Shown: positions 15,229 to 24,704 of the stretch, piece after piece
How positions within the stretch are numbered: position 1 is the first letter of the stretch
Layout of the letters: every line of letters begins with the position of its first letter
DNA from: Janthinobacterium psychrotolerans
GTDB lineage: Bacteria > Pseudomonadota > Gammaproteobacteria > Burkholderiales > Burkholderiaceae_D
Direction: 5' to 3'
DNA: 64,000 bases
NCBI RefSeq assembly: GCF_001677885.1
Contig: NZ_LOCQ01000051.1
Location: 1-64,000, forward strand
The notes under the pieces: model-generated
What the model saw: only the letters and a program-made list of their open reading frames with translations
What the model was told of the DNA's origin: nothing
Databases searched by the model: none
Translations under genes and position numbers: made by a program

Positions 15229-17124
15229 TCAGAACGCAAAACAGCTGCATCCCAAAGCGCCCCAGAAACCGGAGTGGCTCGATACCGGCACCGAGCTCTT
15301 GCGCGCCACGTCGTGCGCATGGGCATGCACGCCGCAGGCGCCCTGGCACTGGTGCTGCTGCAGCACGCCGGTCTTTTGCGGCGGCGCGTTGCGGTAGTGG
15401 CCGGCCACGTTTTTCACCGGCGACCAGTCCGGCAGCACGGGAATCGCTGGCGGCGCCAGGGTGGTGAATTCGGACTGGCCGTAGACGATCTTGCCGCCAA
15501 CGATGGTCAGCACCGATTCGACCGACTTGATCGCTTCTTCGTCGATGCTGAAAAAATCCGCGCTCAAGACAGCCAGGTCGGCCAGCATGCCTTCCTGGAT
15601 GCGGCCTTTTTTGTCTTTCTCGTTCGAGAACCAGGCGCTGCCGGTGGTCCACAGTTCCAGCGCCGTGTCGCGCGACAAACGCGAACCTGCGTCGTACAGG
15701 CGCAAGCCGCCGACGGTACGGCCCGACACCAGCCAGTACAGCGCCGTCCACGGGTTGTAGCTGGCCACGCGGGTGGCGTCGGTGCCGGCGCCGACCGGCA
15801 CGCCCGAGGCCAGCATGCGCTGGATTGGTGGCGTCAGCTTGGCCGCTTGCGCGCCGTAGCGGTCGACAAAGTATTCGCCCTGGAAGGCCATGCGGTGCTG
15901 GATGGCGATGCCGCCGCCCAGCGCCTTGACGCGGTCGATATTGCGCGGCGTGATGGTTTCGCAGTGGTCGAACATCCAGGTCAGGCCGTCGAACGGCATG
16001 TCGCGGTTGACCTTTTCAAACACAGTGAGCATGCGGTCGATCGACTCGTCATAGGTGGCGTGCAGGCGGAACGGCCAGCGTTTCGATACCAGGTGGCGCA
16101 CGACTTTTTCCAGCTCGTCGTCCATGCCGGGCGCCAGGTCGGGGCGCGGCTCCAGGAAGTCTTCGAAGTCGGCCGCCGAGAACACCAGCATTTCGCCGGC
16201 GCCGTTATGGCGGTAGTAATCATCGCCCTGGCCCGGCGTGACAATCTCGGTCCACTGCTGGAAGTCTTCCAGTTCGCGGCCCTTGTTCTGCGTGAACAGG
16301 TTGTAGGCGATGCGGATGGTCAGCTGGTTATCCTTGGCCAGCTGGTCGACCACGGCGTAGTCTTCCGGGTAGTTCTGGAAGCCGCCGCCGGCGTCAATCG
16401 CGCTGGTCAGGCCCAGGCGGTTCAGTTCGCGCATGAACTGGCGCGTGGAGTTCACCTGCAGTTCGCGCGGCAGGGTCGGGCCCTTGGCCAGGGTGGCGTA
16501 CAAAATCATCGCGTTCGGTCGGGCGATCAGCATGCCGGTCGGGTTGCCCGAGGCGTCGCGCACGATTTCGCCGCCCGGCGGGTTCGGTGTGTTCTTGTCG
16601 TAGCCGACCACGCGCAAGGCGGCGCGGTTGAGCAGGGCGCGGTCGTACAGGTGCAGAATGAAGACCGGGGTGTCCGGTGCGGCCGCGTTGATTTCTTCCA
16701 GCGTCGGCATGCGTTTTTCGGCGAACTGGAATTCGTTCCAGCCGCCCACCACGCGCACCCACTGCGGGTTCGGCGTGCGCAAGGCTTGCTCTTTCAGCAT
16801 GCGCAGCGCGTCGGCCAGCGACGGCACGCCTTCCCAGCGCAGTTCCAGGTTGTAGTTCAGGCCGCCACGGATCAGGTGCAGGTGCGAGTCGTTCAGGCCG
16901 GGAATGGCGGTGCGGCCATTCAGGTCGATCACGCGGCTGTCGGCTGTGCGGTGGCGCATGACTTCATCGGCGTCGCCGACGGCCAGGAACCTGCCATCGG
17001 CAATCGCCACGGCGCTCGCTTGCGGGCGGCTCTTGTCGACCGTGTGGAAGCGGCCGTTGAACAGGATCAGCGGCGCTTCTTTCGATGGCGCGCCGGGGGA
17101 AGACGGGGTGGTGTGTGCGGTCAT
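15229..17124 (-). CDS. Amidohydrolase family protein (YtcJ-like)
   Basis: From ATG 17124, preceded by GGAGCT, the 631-residue product has the composite beta/TIM-barrel layout of amidohydrolase family 3. The metal-binding NDSHLHL (His81, His83) and PVGAGTDATR near residue 460 are visible. Homologues hydrolyse amide, formamide or cyclic N-substrates at a divalent metal site; the substrate here is unknown. There is no signal peptide. The C-terminus has an unusual His/Cys-rich tail (HQCQGACGVHAHAHD) after the normal domain end. A DUF1275 gene runs divergently about 270 bases away. Confidence 0.87.
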   Translation of the reverse strand: MTAHTTPSSPGAPSKEAPLILFNGRFHTVDKSRPQASAVAIADGRFLAVGDADEVMRHRTADSRVIDLNGRTAIPGLNDSHLHLIRGGLNYNLELRWEGVPSLADALRMLKEQALRTPNPQWVRVVGGWNEFQFAEKRMPTLEEINAAAPDTPVFILHLYDRALLNRAALRVVGYDKNTPNPPGGEIVRDASGNPTGMLIARPNAMILYATLAKGPTLPRELQVNSTRQFMRELNRLGLTSAIDAGGGFQNYPEDYAVVDQLAKDNQLTIRIAYNLFTQNKGRELEDFQQWTEIVTPGQGDDYYRHNGAGEMLVFSAADFEDFLEPRPDLAPGMDDELEKVVRHLVSKRWPFRLHATYDESIDRMLTVFEKVNRDMPFDGLTWMFDHCETITPRNIDRVKALGGGIAIQHRMAFQGEYFVDRYGAQAAKLTPPIQRMLASGVPVGAGTDATRVASYNPWTALYWLVSGRTVGGLRLYDAGSRLSRDTALELWTTGSAWFSNEKDKKGRIQEGMLADLAVLSADFFSIDEEAIKSVESVLTIVGGKIVYGQSEFTTLAPPAIPVLPDWSPVKNVAGHYRNAPPQKTGVLQQHQCQGACGVHAHAHDVARKSSVPVSSHSGFWGALGCSCFAF

Positions 17125-17395
17125 GGTGCAGCTCCATGGTAGGTGAGGAAGGGCCGGCGCAGGCAGGAAGCGCAAGCGCGGCAGGCGATAATCTCGTTCC
17201 TCAGTGTAGCCGCGCGGGCCAGCTTGCGCACGGGCCAAAAGATCAGTTGGCCGGCCCTTTACCGGAGGCATGAACTGGACTAATGGGTGGTGCGATAGCG
17301 CGTCGCCTGTTTTACCATGCAGGCATGCCGCGCCGGGCCCGTTTTTTCAGTGCCGGCGCTTTTTTCAGCCGTTCAAAAATGCAGGGAGCATCACC
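17125..17395. other. Divergent intergenic region
   Basis: The stretch separates the amidohydrolase (minus) and DUF1275 (plus) genes and must hold both promoters. No clear sigma-70 pair, operator palindrome or small gene stands out. Confidence 0.3.
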
Positions 17396-18091
17396 ATGGA
17401 TCTACCACCACACAGCCGCTTGTTCGGCGCCAGCCTGGGCTTTTTGGCCGGCTATGTCGACACCCTGGGCTTTATCGCCCTGTTCGGCCTGTTTACCGCC
17501 CATGTCACGGGCAACTTCGTGCTGATCGGCGCGGCCCTGGCGGACCCGTCGCGCGTGTCGATCCTGTTGAAATTTCTCGCTTTCCCGGCCTTTGTGATCG
17601 GCGTGGCCGTCACGCGCCTGATGGTGCTGGCGATCGACCGCCGCGGCGGCGCGTCGCTGGTGCCGGCGCTGGTGCTGCAATGGGCGCTGCTGGCCGCCTT
17701 CATGGTTGTTGGCTGCCTGGCCGAACCGATCGGCAAGGATGTCAGCGACATGGCGATGATCGCCGGCCTGCTGGGCACGGCCGCGATGGGCGTGCACAGC
17801 GCCACCAGCCGGCTGCTGCTGGCGCACCTGGCGCCGACCTCGATGATGACCGGTAACGTCACGCAGATCGTGCTCGATACGGTCGATGTGCTGCGCGGCG
17901 CGGCCGACGCCACCACCACCGCGCGCTGCGTAAAAACCCTGTGGCCGCTGGTGGCGTTCGCGGTGGGGGCGATTGCCGCCGCGTTTGCCTACCTGTCGTT
18001 CGGCTTTGTCGCGCTGGCCGTGCCCCTGATCGTGCTGGGCGTGGTGATCCTGGTGCAGCGCAGCGTGCGTCCGGCCTTGCCGGCGGCTTGA
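17396..18091 (+). CDS. DUF1275 (YoaK-type) membrane protein
   Basis: This 231-residue inner-membrane protein has six or seven helices and the family pattern GYVDTLGFIALFGLFTAHVTGNFV near the N-terminus. GVHSATSRLLLAHLAPTSMMTGNVTQ lies in the middle. The start at 17396 follows GGGAGC. Family members are of unknown function and possibly transporters. It lies 20 bases before a sensor kinase gene on the same strand, so the two may be transcribed together. Confidence 0.88.
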   Translation: MDLPPHSRLFGASLGFLAGYVDTLGFIALFGLFTAHVTGNFVLIGAALADPSRVSILLKFLAFPAFVIGVAVTRLMVLAIDRRGGASLVPALVLQWALLAAFMVVGCLAEPIGKDVSDMAMIAGLLGTAAMGVHSATSRLLLAHLAPTSMMTGNVTQIVLDTVDVLRGAADATTTARCVKTLWPLVAFAVGAIAAAFAYLSFGFVALAVPLIVLGVVILVQRSVRPALPAA

Positions 18092-18111
18092 TCTATGTAG
18101 GGTTCGTTTCC

Positions 18112-21100
18112 ATGCGCCGGTTCCTGTGGTGGCTAATCCTGATGCTGGCCAGTCCCTGCGGACTGGCGATCGACGCCGCGCGCGGCCTTCATCAATTGCA
18201 GCACAGCAGCTGGACCGCCAGGGACGGCGCGCCGGACGATATCTCCGTCATGACGCAGGGCCATGACGGCTTTTTGTGGCTGGGCACGCATGCCGGCCTG
18301 ATCCGCTTTGACGGCTTGCGCTTCGAGCCCGTGATCGCGCGCCAGGGCAGCTACCCCGATACCGTGGTGCTGGGCATCAAGCGCGCCCGCGATGGCGGCA
18401 TGTGGGTCGGCTGGCAGGTGGGCGGCATCAGCCACGTGAAAGACGGCGTGGTGCGCAATTTCGGCGAAGCGCAGGGCGTGCGCATCGGCACCGTGTGGGG
18501 CTTTGCCATCGATGGCACGGGCGCCGTCTGGGCCGCCGGCGCGGGCGGCGTGGCGCGTTTCGACGGCAAGCGCTGGCAGACCATGGGCCCTGCCCAGGGT
18601 TTTACGGCCAGCAAGGGCTCGGCGGTGTTTGCCGACCGCGATGGCCAGCTGGGCGTGTTTACCGAACGAGGGCTGTTCCTGTGGCAGCCAGGCCAGGCAC
18701 GCTTCGCGCCGCCGGTCGGCAAGCTCGATCTGCGCGCCCCGCCGCAACAGGGGCCCGATGGCCGCATCTATCTGCTGGAACTGCGCGGCATCCGCATCAT
18801 CGACTCGCTGGCGCAATACGAACAAGTGAATCATCCCTGGATCTACCGTGATACCAGCGGCACCAGCGGCAGCATGCTGGTCGACCGCCAGGGCACCCTG
18901 TGGTTCGACAGCCAGTACGGCCTGCACCGCACGCGCAGCAGCGGCACGCTGGCGCCGGGCGCGCTGGGCATCAGCGGCGACACCGAATCGTTTTTACCGA
19001 AAGATGGCCTCAGCAATTCCCTGGTCGCCACCCTGTGCGAAGACAATGAAGGCAATCTGTGGGTCGCCACCTATGCGGGCCTGGACCGCTTTCGCCAGGC
19101 CGCGCCGGTGGTGCTGCGCACGCGCGGCGAACCAGGCCAGCCCGAAGCGTTTCGCGAGCAGGAGCTGCTGCCCGGGCCAGATGGCGCAATGTGGCTGGCC
19201 AGGTCGGAACTGATGCCGCTGGCGCTGGTTGGCGCTGACGGCAAGGTGCTGCGTTCCTTCGAGCTGCCGTCCTTGTCGACCCTGATGATGTCGCCGCAGG
19301 GCTTGTGGGTGGCGTTGCCTGCGGGGCTGGCGCAGATCGATTCGGTCAGCGGTCGCGTGCTGCGCACGATCGCCTATCCACCCGAAGCCAGGCCGATCGG
19401 GCGCACGCGCCGCGCCGTCACTGCGCCCGACGGCAGCATCTGGGCCAGTTTCAGCGGCGGCGGCCTGTTCCAGTATCGCAATGGACAATGGCGGCGCGAA
19501 CCTGCCTTGTCCTTGGAGGGACAGCGCAATCCGCTGGCGCTGCTGGTGGACGGCGCCGGGCGCGTGTGGCTGACGTATGCCGATGGCAGCGTGGCCGTGC
19601 TCGACAAGGGTGGCGTGCGGACTTACCCACTACAGTTGGGCAAGGTGCCCGCGCTGTTCGAGCAGGCGGGCCAGGTGTGGGTGGCTGGCGAGCATGGCCT
19701 GGCGCTGTGGCGCGATGGCCGTTTTACCACCTTGCGCAGTGCCGATGCCCATGCTTTTGAGGGCGTGGTCAGCCTGCTGCGCGCGCGCGACGGCAGCCTG
19801 TGGCTCAATGCCGCCGCCGGCGCCGTGCAGGTGGTGGCGAGCGAGGTGGCGCAGGCCCTGCGCGACCCCGCCTACCCGATGCGCACGCGTATTTACGACG
19901 CCAGCGATGGCGTGGCCGGCAAGATCGGCATGCTGCACAACCAGTCGATTGCCGAAGCCGGCGATGGCAAGCTCTGGTTCTCGCGCCAGAGCGTGACCTT
20001 CTGGATCGATCCGCGCCAGCCGCCCGCCACCTTGCCGGCGCCGCACGCTGAAATCAGCGCGCTGTCGGCCGAAGGCGTGCAGGTGGACGCCGGCCATGAC
20101 CGCCTGCCGGCTGGCACGCGCGACCTGCAATTGACGTACAACGCCAGCAGCCTGGGTACGCCGTCGCGGCTGCGCTTTCATTATCTGCTCGACGGCTACG
20201 ACCGCCACTGGCACGACGCGGGCAGCCTTCGCCATGCGCAATACACGGGCCTGGGTCCGGGCAGGTATCGTTTCAAGGTGATGGCGTTCAACGGCGACGG
20301 CGTGGCCAGCCCGGTGGCGGAACTGCCGTTCCGGGTGCTGCCCGCGTTTTACCAGACATGGTGGTTCCGGCTGTTGTGTGCACTGGCCTTGCTGGCGGCG
20401 CTGTACGCGGCGTTTCGCTGGCGCGTGCGCCGCCATGGCGCGCGGCTGCGGGCGCGGATGGAGGCGCAGCAGGCCGAGCGTGAACGTATCGCCCGCGAGC
20501 TGCACGACACCTTGTTGCAGGGCACGCAGGCGGTGATCCTGCATTTTCATAATGCCAGCATGGCCTTGCCGGCCAACGAGCCAGCGCGCGCGGCCATGCT
20601 GCGCGCGCTCGACGCGGCCGACCGCGTGCTGGAAGAGGGACGCGACCAGGTGCATCAATTGCGCACCGGTGACACTGATGATGAACCCTGGCCGGACGCC
20701 CTGCGGCGCGAAGGCGAACGCCTGGCGGCGCTGCATGGCGTCGCCTTCCGCTATCTTGAAAGCGGCAGGCCGCAGGCGCTGCCGGCCGCCGCCCGCCACG
20801 AGATCCGCCGCATCGCCGGCGAAGCGCTGCGCAACGCCTTTGTGCATGCGCGCGCCGCATTGATCGAGCTGGAGCTGCGCCATGCGCGCGCCATGGTGCA
20901 GCTCGACGTGCGCGACGATGGCAGCGGCTTGCCGCCGGCGCTGGCGTCTGGCGGCCAGGTGGCGGGCCACTGGGGCCTGCCCGGCATGCGCGAGCGCGCC
21001 GCGGCTATCGGCGCCGAGCTGGCGCTGATCACGCGCGAAGGCGGCGGCACGCACTGGCGCTTGCGCGTGCCGCTCGACTGGAAGCGGCGTTGGCTGCAGC

Positions 21101-21120
21101 GCTGGCGCCGCCGAAGCTGA
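18112..21120 (+). CDS. Hybrid-type sensor kinase: beta-propeller, Y_Y_Y, HisKA_3
   Basis: This 1002-residue kinase has a signal peptide (about 1-21) and periplasmic beta-propeller repeats (about 40-640) with DGFLWLGTHAGL-, GNLWVATYAGL- and GSIWASF-type Reg_prop units. A Y_Y_Y domain (about 670-745) and a membrane helix (about 750-770) follow. The dimerisation domain has phospho-acceptor His798 in ARELHDTLLQG, and a GHKL ATPase has NAFVHARA and DDGSGLPPA. It lacks a receiver, so despite the propeller it is a plain kinase. The NarL-type regulator is encoded convergently, with abutting stop codons. Ligand unknown; such propellers often sense glycans or antibiotics. Confidence 0.9.
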   Translation: MRRFLWWLILMLASPCGLAIDAARGLHQLQHSSWTARDGAPDDISVMTQGHDGFLWLGTHAGLIRFDGLRFEPVIARQGSYPDTVVLGIKRARDGGMWVGWQVGGISHVKDGVVRNFGEAQGVRIGTVWGFAIDGTGAVWAAGAGGVARFDGKRWQTMGPAQGFTASKGSAVFADRDGQLGVFTERGLFLWQPGQARFAPPVGKLDLRAPPQQGPDGRIYLLELRGIRIIDSLAQYEQVNHPWIYRDTSGTSGSMLVDRQGTLWFDSQYGLHRTRSSGTLAPGALGISGDTESFLPKDGLSNSLVATLCEDNEGNLWVATYAGLDRFRQAAPVVLRTRGEPGQPEAFREQELLPGPDGAMWLARSELMPLALVGADGKVLRSFELPSLSTLMMSPQGLWVALPAGLAQIDSVSGRVLRTIAYPPEARPIGRTRRAVTAPDGSIWASFSGGGLFQYRNGQWRREPALSLEGQRNPLALLVDGAGRVWLTYADGSVAVLDKGGVRTYPLQLGKVPALFEQAGQVWVAGEHGLALWRDGRFTTLRSADAHAFEGVVSLLRARDGSLWLNAAAGAVQVVASEVAQALRDPAYPMRTRIYDASDGVAGKIGMLHNQSIAEAGDGKLWFSRQSVTFWIDPRQPPATLPAPHAEISALSAEGVQVDAGHDRLPAGTRDLQLTYNASSLGTPSRLRFHYLLDGYDRHWHDAGSLRHAQYTGLGPGRYRFKVMAFNGDGVASPVAELPFRVLPAFYQTWWFRLLCALALLAALYAAFRWRVRRHGARLRARMEAQQAERERIARELHDTLLQGTQAVILHFHNASMALPANEPARAAMLRALDAADRVLEEGRDQVHQLRTGDTDDEPWPDALRREGERLAALHGVAFRYLESGRPQALPAAARHEIRRIAGEALRNAFVHARAALIELELRHARAMVQLDVRDDGSGLPPALASGGQVAGHWGLPGMRERAAAIGAELALITREGGGTHWRLRVPLDWKRRWLQRWRRRS

Positions 21121-21768
21121 TCAGGTATCGAGGATGCCGCGCCGTAGCGCGATGGTGACCGCATGGGTGCGGTCCTTGGCGCCCAGCTTGGCCAGGATGG
21201 TGCTCATGTGGGCTTTGACGGTTTCTTCCTTGATGGACAGCAGGGCGCCCGTCTCGCGGTTGGAATTGCCCTGCGCGACCAGGCGCAGCACTTCCAGTTC
21301 GCGGTTTGACAGCACGTCGGCGCTGGCATAGCGCGCCATCTCGGCCTGGGCTTCGGGCGCGATATAACGGCGGCCCGCATGCACCGCCTGTATCGCCGCC
21401 AGCAGCTCATGGCGCAGCGAACTTTTCAGCAGATAGCCGCACGCGCCCGCCTGCACGGCGCGCCCGACCAGGGTATCGCCCTTGTAGGTGGTCAGCACGA
21501 TGATGCGCGCCCGGGGGTGGTGTGCACGGATGGCGGTGATCGCGTCGAGGCCGGTCATCACCGGCATCTGCAGGTCCATCAGGGTGACGTCCGGCTGCAG
21601 CGCAAGGAACTGCTGCACCGCCTGCTGGCCATTGCTGGCCTGGCCCACCAGTTCCACTCCGGGAAACGACTGCAGCAGGGTGGCAATGCCGTCGAGCAGC
21701 AATTGATGGTCGTCAGCAATCAACACGCGTATCGCCTGGCTGTCGCTGTGCATCGTGCTGGCCGTCAT
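21121..21768 (-). CDS. NarL/FixJ-type response regulator
   Basis: The protein has a receiver domain (about 13-130) with acidic Asp19/Asp20, phospho-acceptor Asp65 in VTLMDLQMP and conserved Lys in GYLLKSS. A LuxR-type helix-turn-helix (about 150-210, LSNRELEVLRLVAQGNSNRETG) follows. It is the natural partner of the HisKA_3 kinase encoded convergently. The start is uncertain: ATG 21768 is given here (215 residues), and an in-frame TTG at 21786 would add six. Neither has a clear ribosome site. The target promoters are not identifiable, but hydrolase genes lie next door. Confidence 0.9.
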   Translation of the reverse strand: MTASTMHSDSQAIRVLIADDHQLLLDGIATLLQSFPGVELVGQASNGQQAVQQFLALQPDVTLMDLQMPVMTGLDAITAIRAHHPRARIIVLTTYKGDTLVGRAVQAGACGYLLKSSLRHELLAAIQAVHAGRRYIAPEAQAEMARYASADVLSNRELEVLRLVAQGNSNRETGALLSIKEETVKAHMSTILAKLGAKDRTHAVTIALRRGILDT

Positions 21769-21966
21769 GGAGGATAAATCGATCAAGAGTCGTTGGAAAA
21801 TAGTGAGTGAAAGGCATTTTACATCAGCGCTTGCCGCGATGCAGCAGCGGCTTTCGGGCGCCGCTTTTGGTGCAGGAAAATCGTCCGCCTATAACTTTAG
21901 ATAGTGGTGCGAAATGCTTGTCAGGCATACGATGGGCAGCAGTAACCCACCCCCACATTTTTTATT

Positions 21967-22668
21967 ATGGATGCCATCATGACCAACCCGAAACTCGAAG
22001 TCCTTACCCCCGACAACTGCCAGATCATCTTTATCGACCAGCAGCCGCAAATGGCCTTCGGCGTGCAGTCGATGGACCGCCAGGCGTTGAAAAACAATAC
22101 CGTGGGCCTGGCGAAAGCGGCCAAGGTATTCAACATTCCAACCATTATCACCACCGTTGAAACCGAAAGCTTCTCGGGCCACACCTACCCGGAACTGCTG
22201 GACGTGTTCCCGGGCAAGGACATCCTGGAACGCACCTCGATGAACTCGTGGGACGACCAGAAAGTGCGCGACGCGCTGGCCGCCAACGGCAAGAAAAAAG
22301 TCGTCGTGTCGGGCCTGTGGACGGAAGTGTGCAACAACAGCTTCGCCCTGTGCGCAATGCTCGAAGGCGACTACGAAATCTACATGGTCGCCGATGCCTC
22401 GGGTGGCACCTCGAAAGAAGCGCACGACTACGCCATGCAGCGCATGATCCAGGCTGGCGTGGTGCCGGTGACCTGGCAGCAAGTCCTGCTGGAATGGCAG
22501 CGCGACTGGGCGCACAAGGAAACCTATGATGCCGTCATGAAGATCGTCAAGGAACACTCGGGCGCTTACGGCATGGGCGTCGACTACGCCTACACCATGG
22601 TGCACAAGGCAGCACAGCGCACCACCACCGAGCATACCACCCTGGCGCCGGTTCCTGCCAACAAGTAA
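21967..22668 (+). CDS. Isochorismatase-family hydrolase (YcaC-like)
   Basis: The 233-residue product has the cysteine-hydrolase fold with nucleophile Cys122 in GLWTEVCNNS and acid Asp24 in IFIDQQPQ. YcaC-group features WDDQKVRDALAANGKK and MVADASGGTSKEAHD are also present. The in-frame ATG at 21979 is an alternative start. YcaC proteins are octameric hydrolases of unknown physiological substrate. A strong terminator follows, separating it from the XapX gene. Two two-component systems flank it. Confidence 0.88.
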   Translation: MDAIMTNPKLEVLTPDNCQIIFIDQQPQMAFGVQSMDRQALKNNTVGLAKAAKVFNIPTIITTVETESFSGHTYPELLDVFPGKDILERTSMNSWDDQKVRDALAANGKKKVVVSGLWTEVCNNSFALCAMLEGDYEIYMVADASGGTSKEAHDYAMQRMIQAGVVPVTWQQVLLEWQRDWAHKETYDAVMKIVKEHSGAYGMGVDYAYTMVHKAAQRTTTEHTTLAPVPANK

Positions 22669-22703
22669 TATCAAGCCACACGCATTACCCCCTGCTGTCT
22701 TTG

Positions 22704-22740
22704 CCGCCGCGCCCGATCCCGTGCGCGGCGGTTTTTTTTA
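22704..22740 (+). terminator. Rho-independent terminator
   Basis: CCGCCGCGC and GCGCGGCGG form a nine-base stem around a ten-base loop, followed by eight T residues. It ends the YcaC-like hydrolase transcript. Confidence 0.85.
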
Positions 22741-22756
22741 TCGAGAGGATTTCATC

Positions 22757-23041
22757 ATGAAACTGTATGTGATTTCGCTGGCCGTCGGCCTGCTGGTCGG
22801 CATTATTTATGCCGTGTTGCAAGTACGCTCGCCGGCGCCGCCGGCGATCGCCCTGATCGGTTTGCTGGGCATGCTGATCGGCGAACAGATCGTGCCGAGC
22901 GTCAAGCGGCTGATGGAAGGCGAGAAGATCACCGTGTCGTGGCTGCGCAGCGAATGCGTGCCGAAGATCAGTGGCGTGGAGGCGAAGCCGACGCTGGCGG
23001 AAGTGCCAGCGCCGCAAAAGAAAGAAGATACCGCAGTTTGA
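22757..23041 (+). CDS. XapX domain membrane protein
   Basis: The start at 22757 follows GAGAGGA. The 94-residue product has two short membrane helices (about 3-20 and 28-48) with the family core VGLLVGIIYAVLQVRSPAPPAIALIGLLGMLIGE, quoted here only by its extremes VGLLVGIIY and LGMLIGEQIV. A charged Lys/Pro-rich tail follows. XapX proteins are often found beside xanthosine, isochorismatase or hydrolase genes, and their function is unknown. It is convergent with the response regulator at 23042, whose stop abuts its own. Confidence 0.82.
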   Translation: MKLYVISLAVGLLVGIIYAVLQVRSPAPPAIALIGLLGMLIGEQIVPSVKRLMEGEKITVSWLRSECVPKISGVEAKPTLAEVPAPQKKEDTAV

Positions 23042-23698
23042 TCAGAAGGCGCCCAGCAAGCCCCGCTGGGACGCCACCGTCGCCGCCTCGGTGCGGCTCG
23101 AAACATTCAGTTTCGACAGGATATTATTGACGTGAAATTTCACCGTGCCCACTTCGATGCCGGCGCTGCGCGCGATCATCTTGTTGCTTTTTCCCGCCGA
23201 TAAATGTTGCAGGATGTCGAGTTCGCGCCTGGACAGGCGGTTGGCGTCGATGCGCTCGGCCAGCTGGGCCGCCAGTTCGGCCGGCAGGTATTGCTTGCCG
23301 GCCGCCACCGTGGTGATGCAGTCGGTCAGCTGGTTGAAGCCCGAGGCCTTGAGCAGATAGCCGCGCGCGCCGGCGCGCAGGCCGCGGTGCACGTTTTCCT
23401 CGCCCTGGTAGGTGGTCAGGATGACGATGCGGGCGTCGGCGTCGAAAGCGCAGATATGTTCGATCGCCTGCACGCCATTCATCTCCGGCATGTTCAGGTC
23501 CATCAGCACCACGTCCGGGCGCAGGCGCTGGTATAGCTCCAGGGCCTGCTGGCCGGTGGAGGCCTGGCCCAGCAGGCGAAAGCCGGACATGGAATTGATC
23601 AGCGAGGCCAGGCCCGCCAGGATCAGCGGATGGTCGTCGGCGATCAGGATGGAGATCGGCGTATCGGTCTCTGCTTCGGTATCGTAATTGTTTTGCAT
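23042..23698 (-). CDS. NarL/FixJ-type response regulator
   Basis: ATG 23698 is preceded by AAGGAAAG and gives 218 residues. The receiver domain has Asp21/Asp22, phospho-acceptor Asp67 in VVLMDLNMP and Lys in GYLLKAS. The C-terminal LuxR-type helix-turn-helix (about 150-215) includes LSRRELDILQHLSAGKSNKMIA and EVGTVKFHVNNILSKL. It lies 56 bases downstream of the kinase gene on the same strand and is its likely partner. The frame is open well upstream of this start but only as a shadow of the kinase. Confidence 0.92.
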   Translation of the reverse strand: MQNNYDTEAETDTPISILIADDHPLILAGLASLINSMSGFRLLGQASTGQQALELYQRLRPDVVLMDLNMPEMNGVQAIEHICAFDADARIVILTTYQGEENVHRGLRAGARGYLLKASGFNQLTDCITTVAAGKQYLPAELAAQLAERIDANRLSRRELDILQHLSAGKSNKMIARSAGIEVGTVKFHVNNILSKLNVSSRTEAATVASQRGLLGAF

Positions 23699-23754
23699 GA
23701 TGGTGCTTTCCTTCAGGGTGCGCCTTTGACGGCGCCGTGCGGATCGGCGCGGGG

Positions 23755-24522
23755 TCAGGGCGCCGGCACGGTAAAGTGGAAGATGGCGCCGCGCGTCCTG
23801 GCCGCTTCGTGCCACAGCTGGCCGCCATGGGCTTCGACGATGGCGCGGCAAATCGCCAGGCCCAGGCCCATGCCGTCCGGCCGGGTCGAATACAGGGCCT
23901 CGTAGATGCGCTGCTGCGCCTCGGGCGCGACGCCGCTGCCGCTGTCGGCCACGCTGAAATGCAGCATGGCGCCGTCGCGCCGCGACGATAGCCGCAAGGT
24001 GCGCGGATGCTCGCGATTGGCGCGCATGGCGTCGACCGCGTTCGTCGCCAGGTTCATCAGCACCTGCTGCACTTGCACGCGGTCGGCGCGCAGTGCCTGC
24101 TGGCCCAGGGTGAGCAGGCTTTCGATGGCGATGCCCTGCTGCTGCAGTTCTGTGTGCAGCAACAGCAGCACTTCCCTGGCGGGTTCGTCCGCCGGAAAGG
24201 TGGTGGGCGTGCCGGTATGCTTGCAAGCCAGGCAGCGCAGGCTGCGTATCATGTCGCTGGCGTGGCTGCCGGCGCTGGCGATAATGTTCAGGGCGTCGCG
24301 CACATGGTCCAGGCGTGGCGGGTCCTGCTCCAGCCAGCGCAGTGCGGCGCTGGCGTTCAGGGCGATGGCGGACAGTGGCTGGTTCACCTCATGCGCGATC
24401 GAGGCGGCGAACTGGCCCATGGTATTGATGCGCGCCGTGCGCGCCTGTTCGGCCTGGGCCGGTGCATGGGGCACGCTGGCATTGGCGGAGCGGGGCGTGG
24501 CCTGGTACAGGATGCTGGCCAT
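23755..24522 (-). CDS. Sensor histidine kinase without sensor domain
   Basis: This soluble kinase of 255 residues from ATG 24522 (an in-frame TTG at 24534 is an alternative) has an HisKA domain with His44 in ASIAHEVNQPLSAI. A GHKL ATPase follows with NLATNAVDAMR, DSGSGVAPE and GMGLGLAICR. There is no PAS, membrane or other input domain, so sensing must come from a partner or the N-terminal 30 residues. The class resembles FixL/TodS cores, and the downstream FixJ-type regulator matches. Its start has no strong ribosome site. Confidence 0.88.
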   Translation of the reverse strand: MASILYQATPRSANASVPHAPAQAEQARTARINTMGQFAASIAHEVNQPLSAIALNASAALRWLEQDPPRLDHVRDALNIIASAGSHASDMIRSLRCLACKHTGTPTTFPADEPAREVLLLLHTELQQQGIAIESLLTLGQQALRADRVQVQQVLMNLATNAVDAMRANREHPRTLRLSSRRDGAMLHFSVADSGSGVAPEAQQRIYEALYSTRPDGMGLGLAICRAIVEAHGGQLWHEAARTRGAIFHFTVPAP

Positions 24523-24704
24523 GGTGTCAGGCAATACGACGGGTGGCGGTGCTGCGGCAGACTGAATGGGCGTTCATCGTGAAGGTCCTGTCGGTCGTTG
24601 CGGCGGATGCCGCGATCACACCGAGTATGCATGGACTTGCCGGTATCGCTGTTATACGAATGGGGGAACGGGGAGTTTTTTTGCAGCGCAGCAGAGGCGC
24701 AGGA

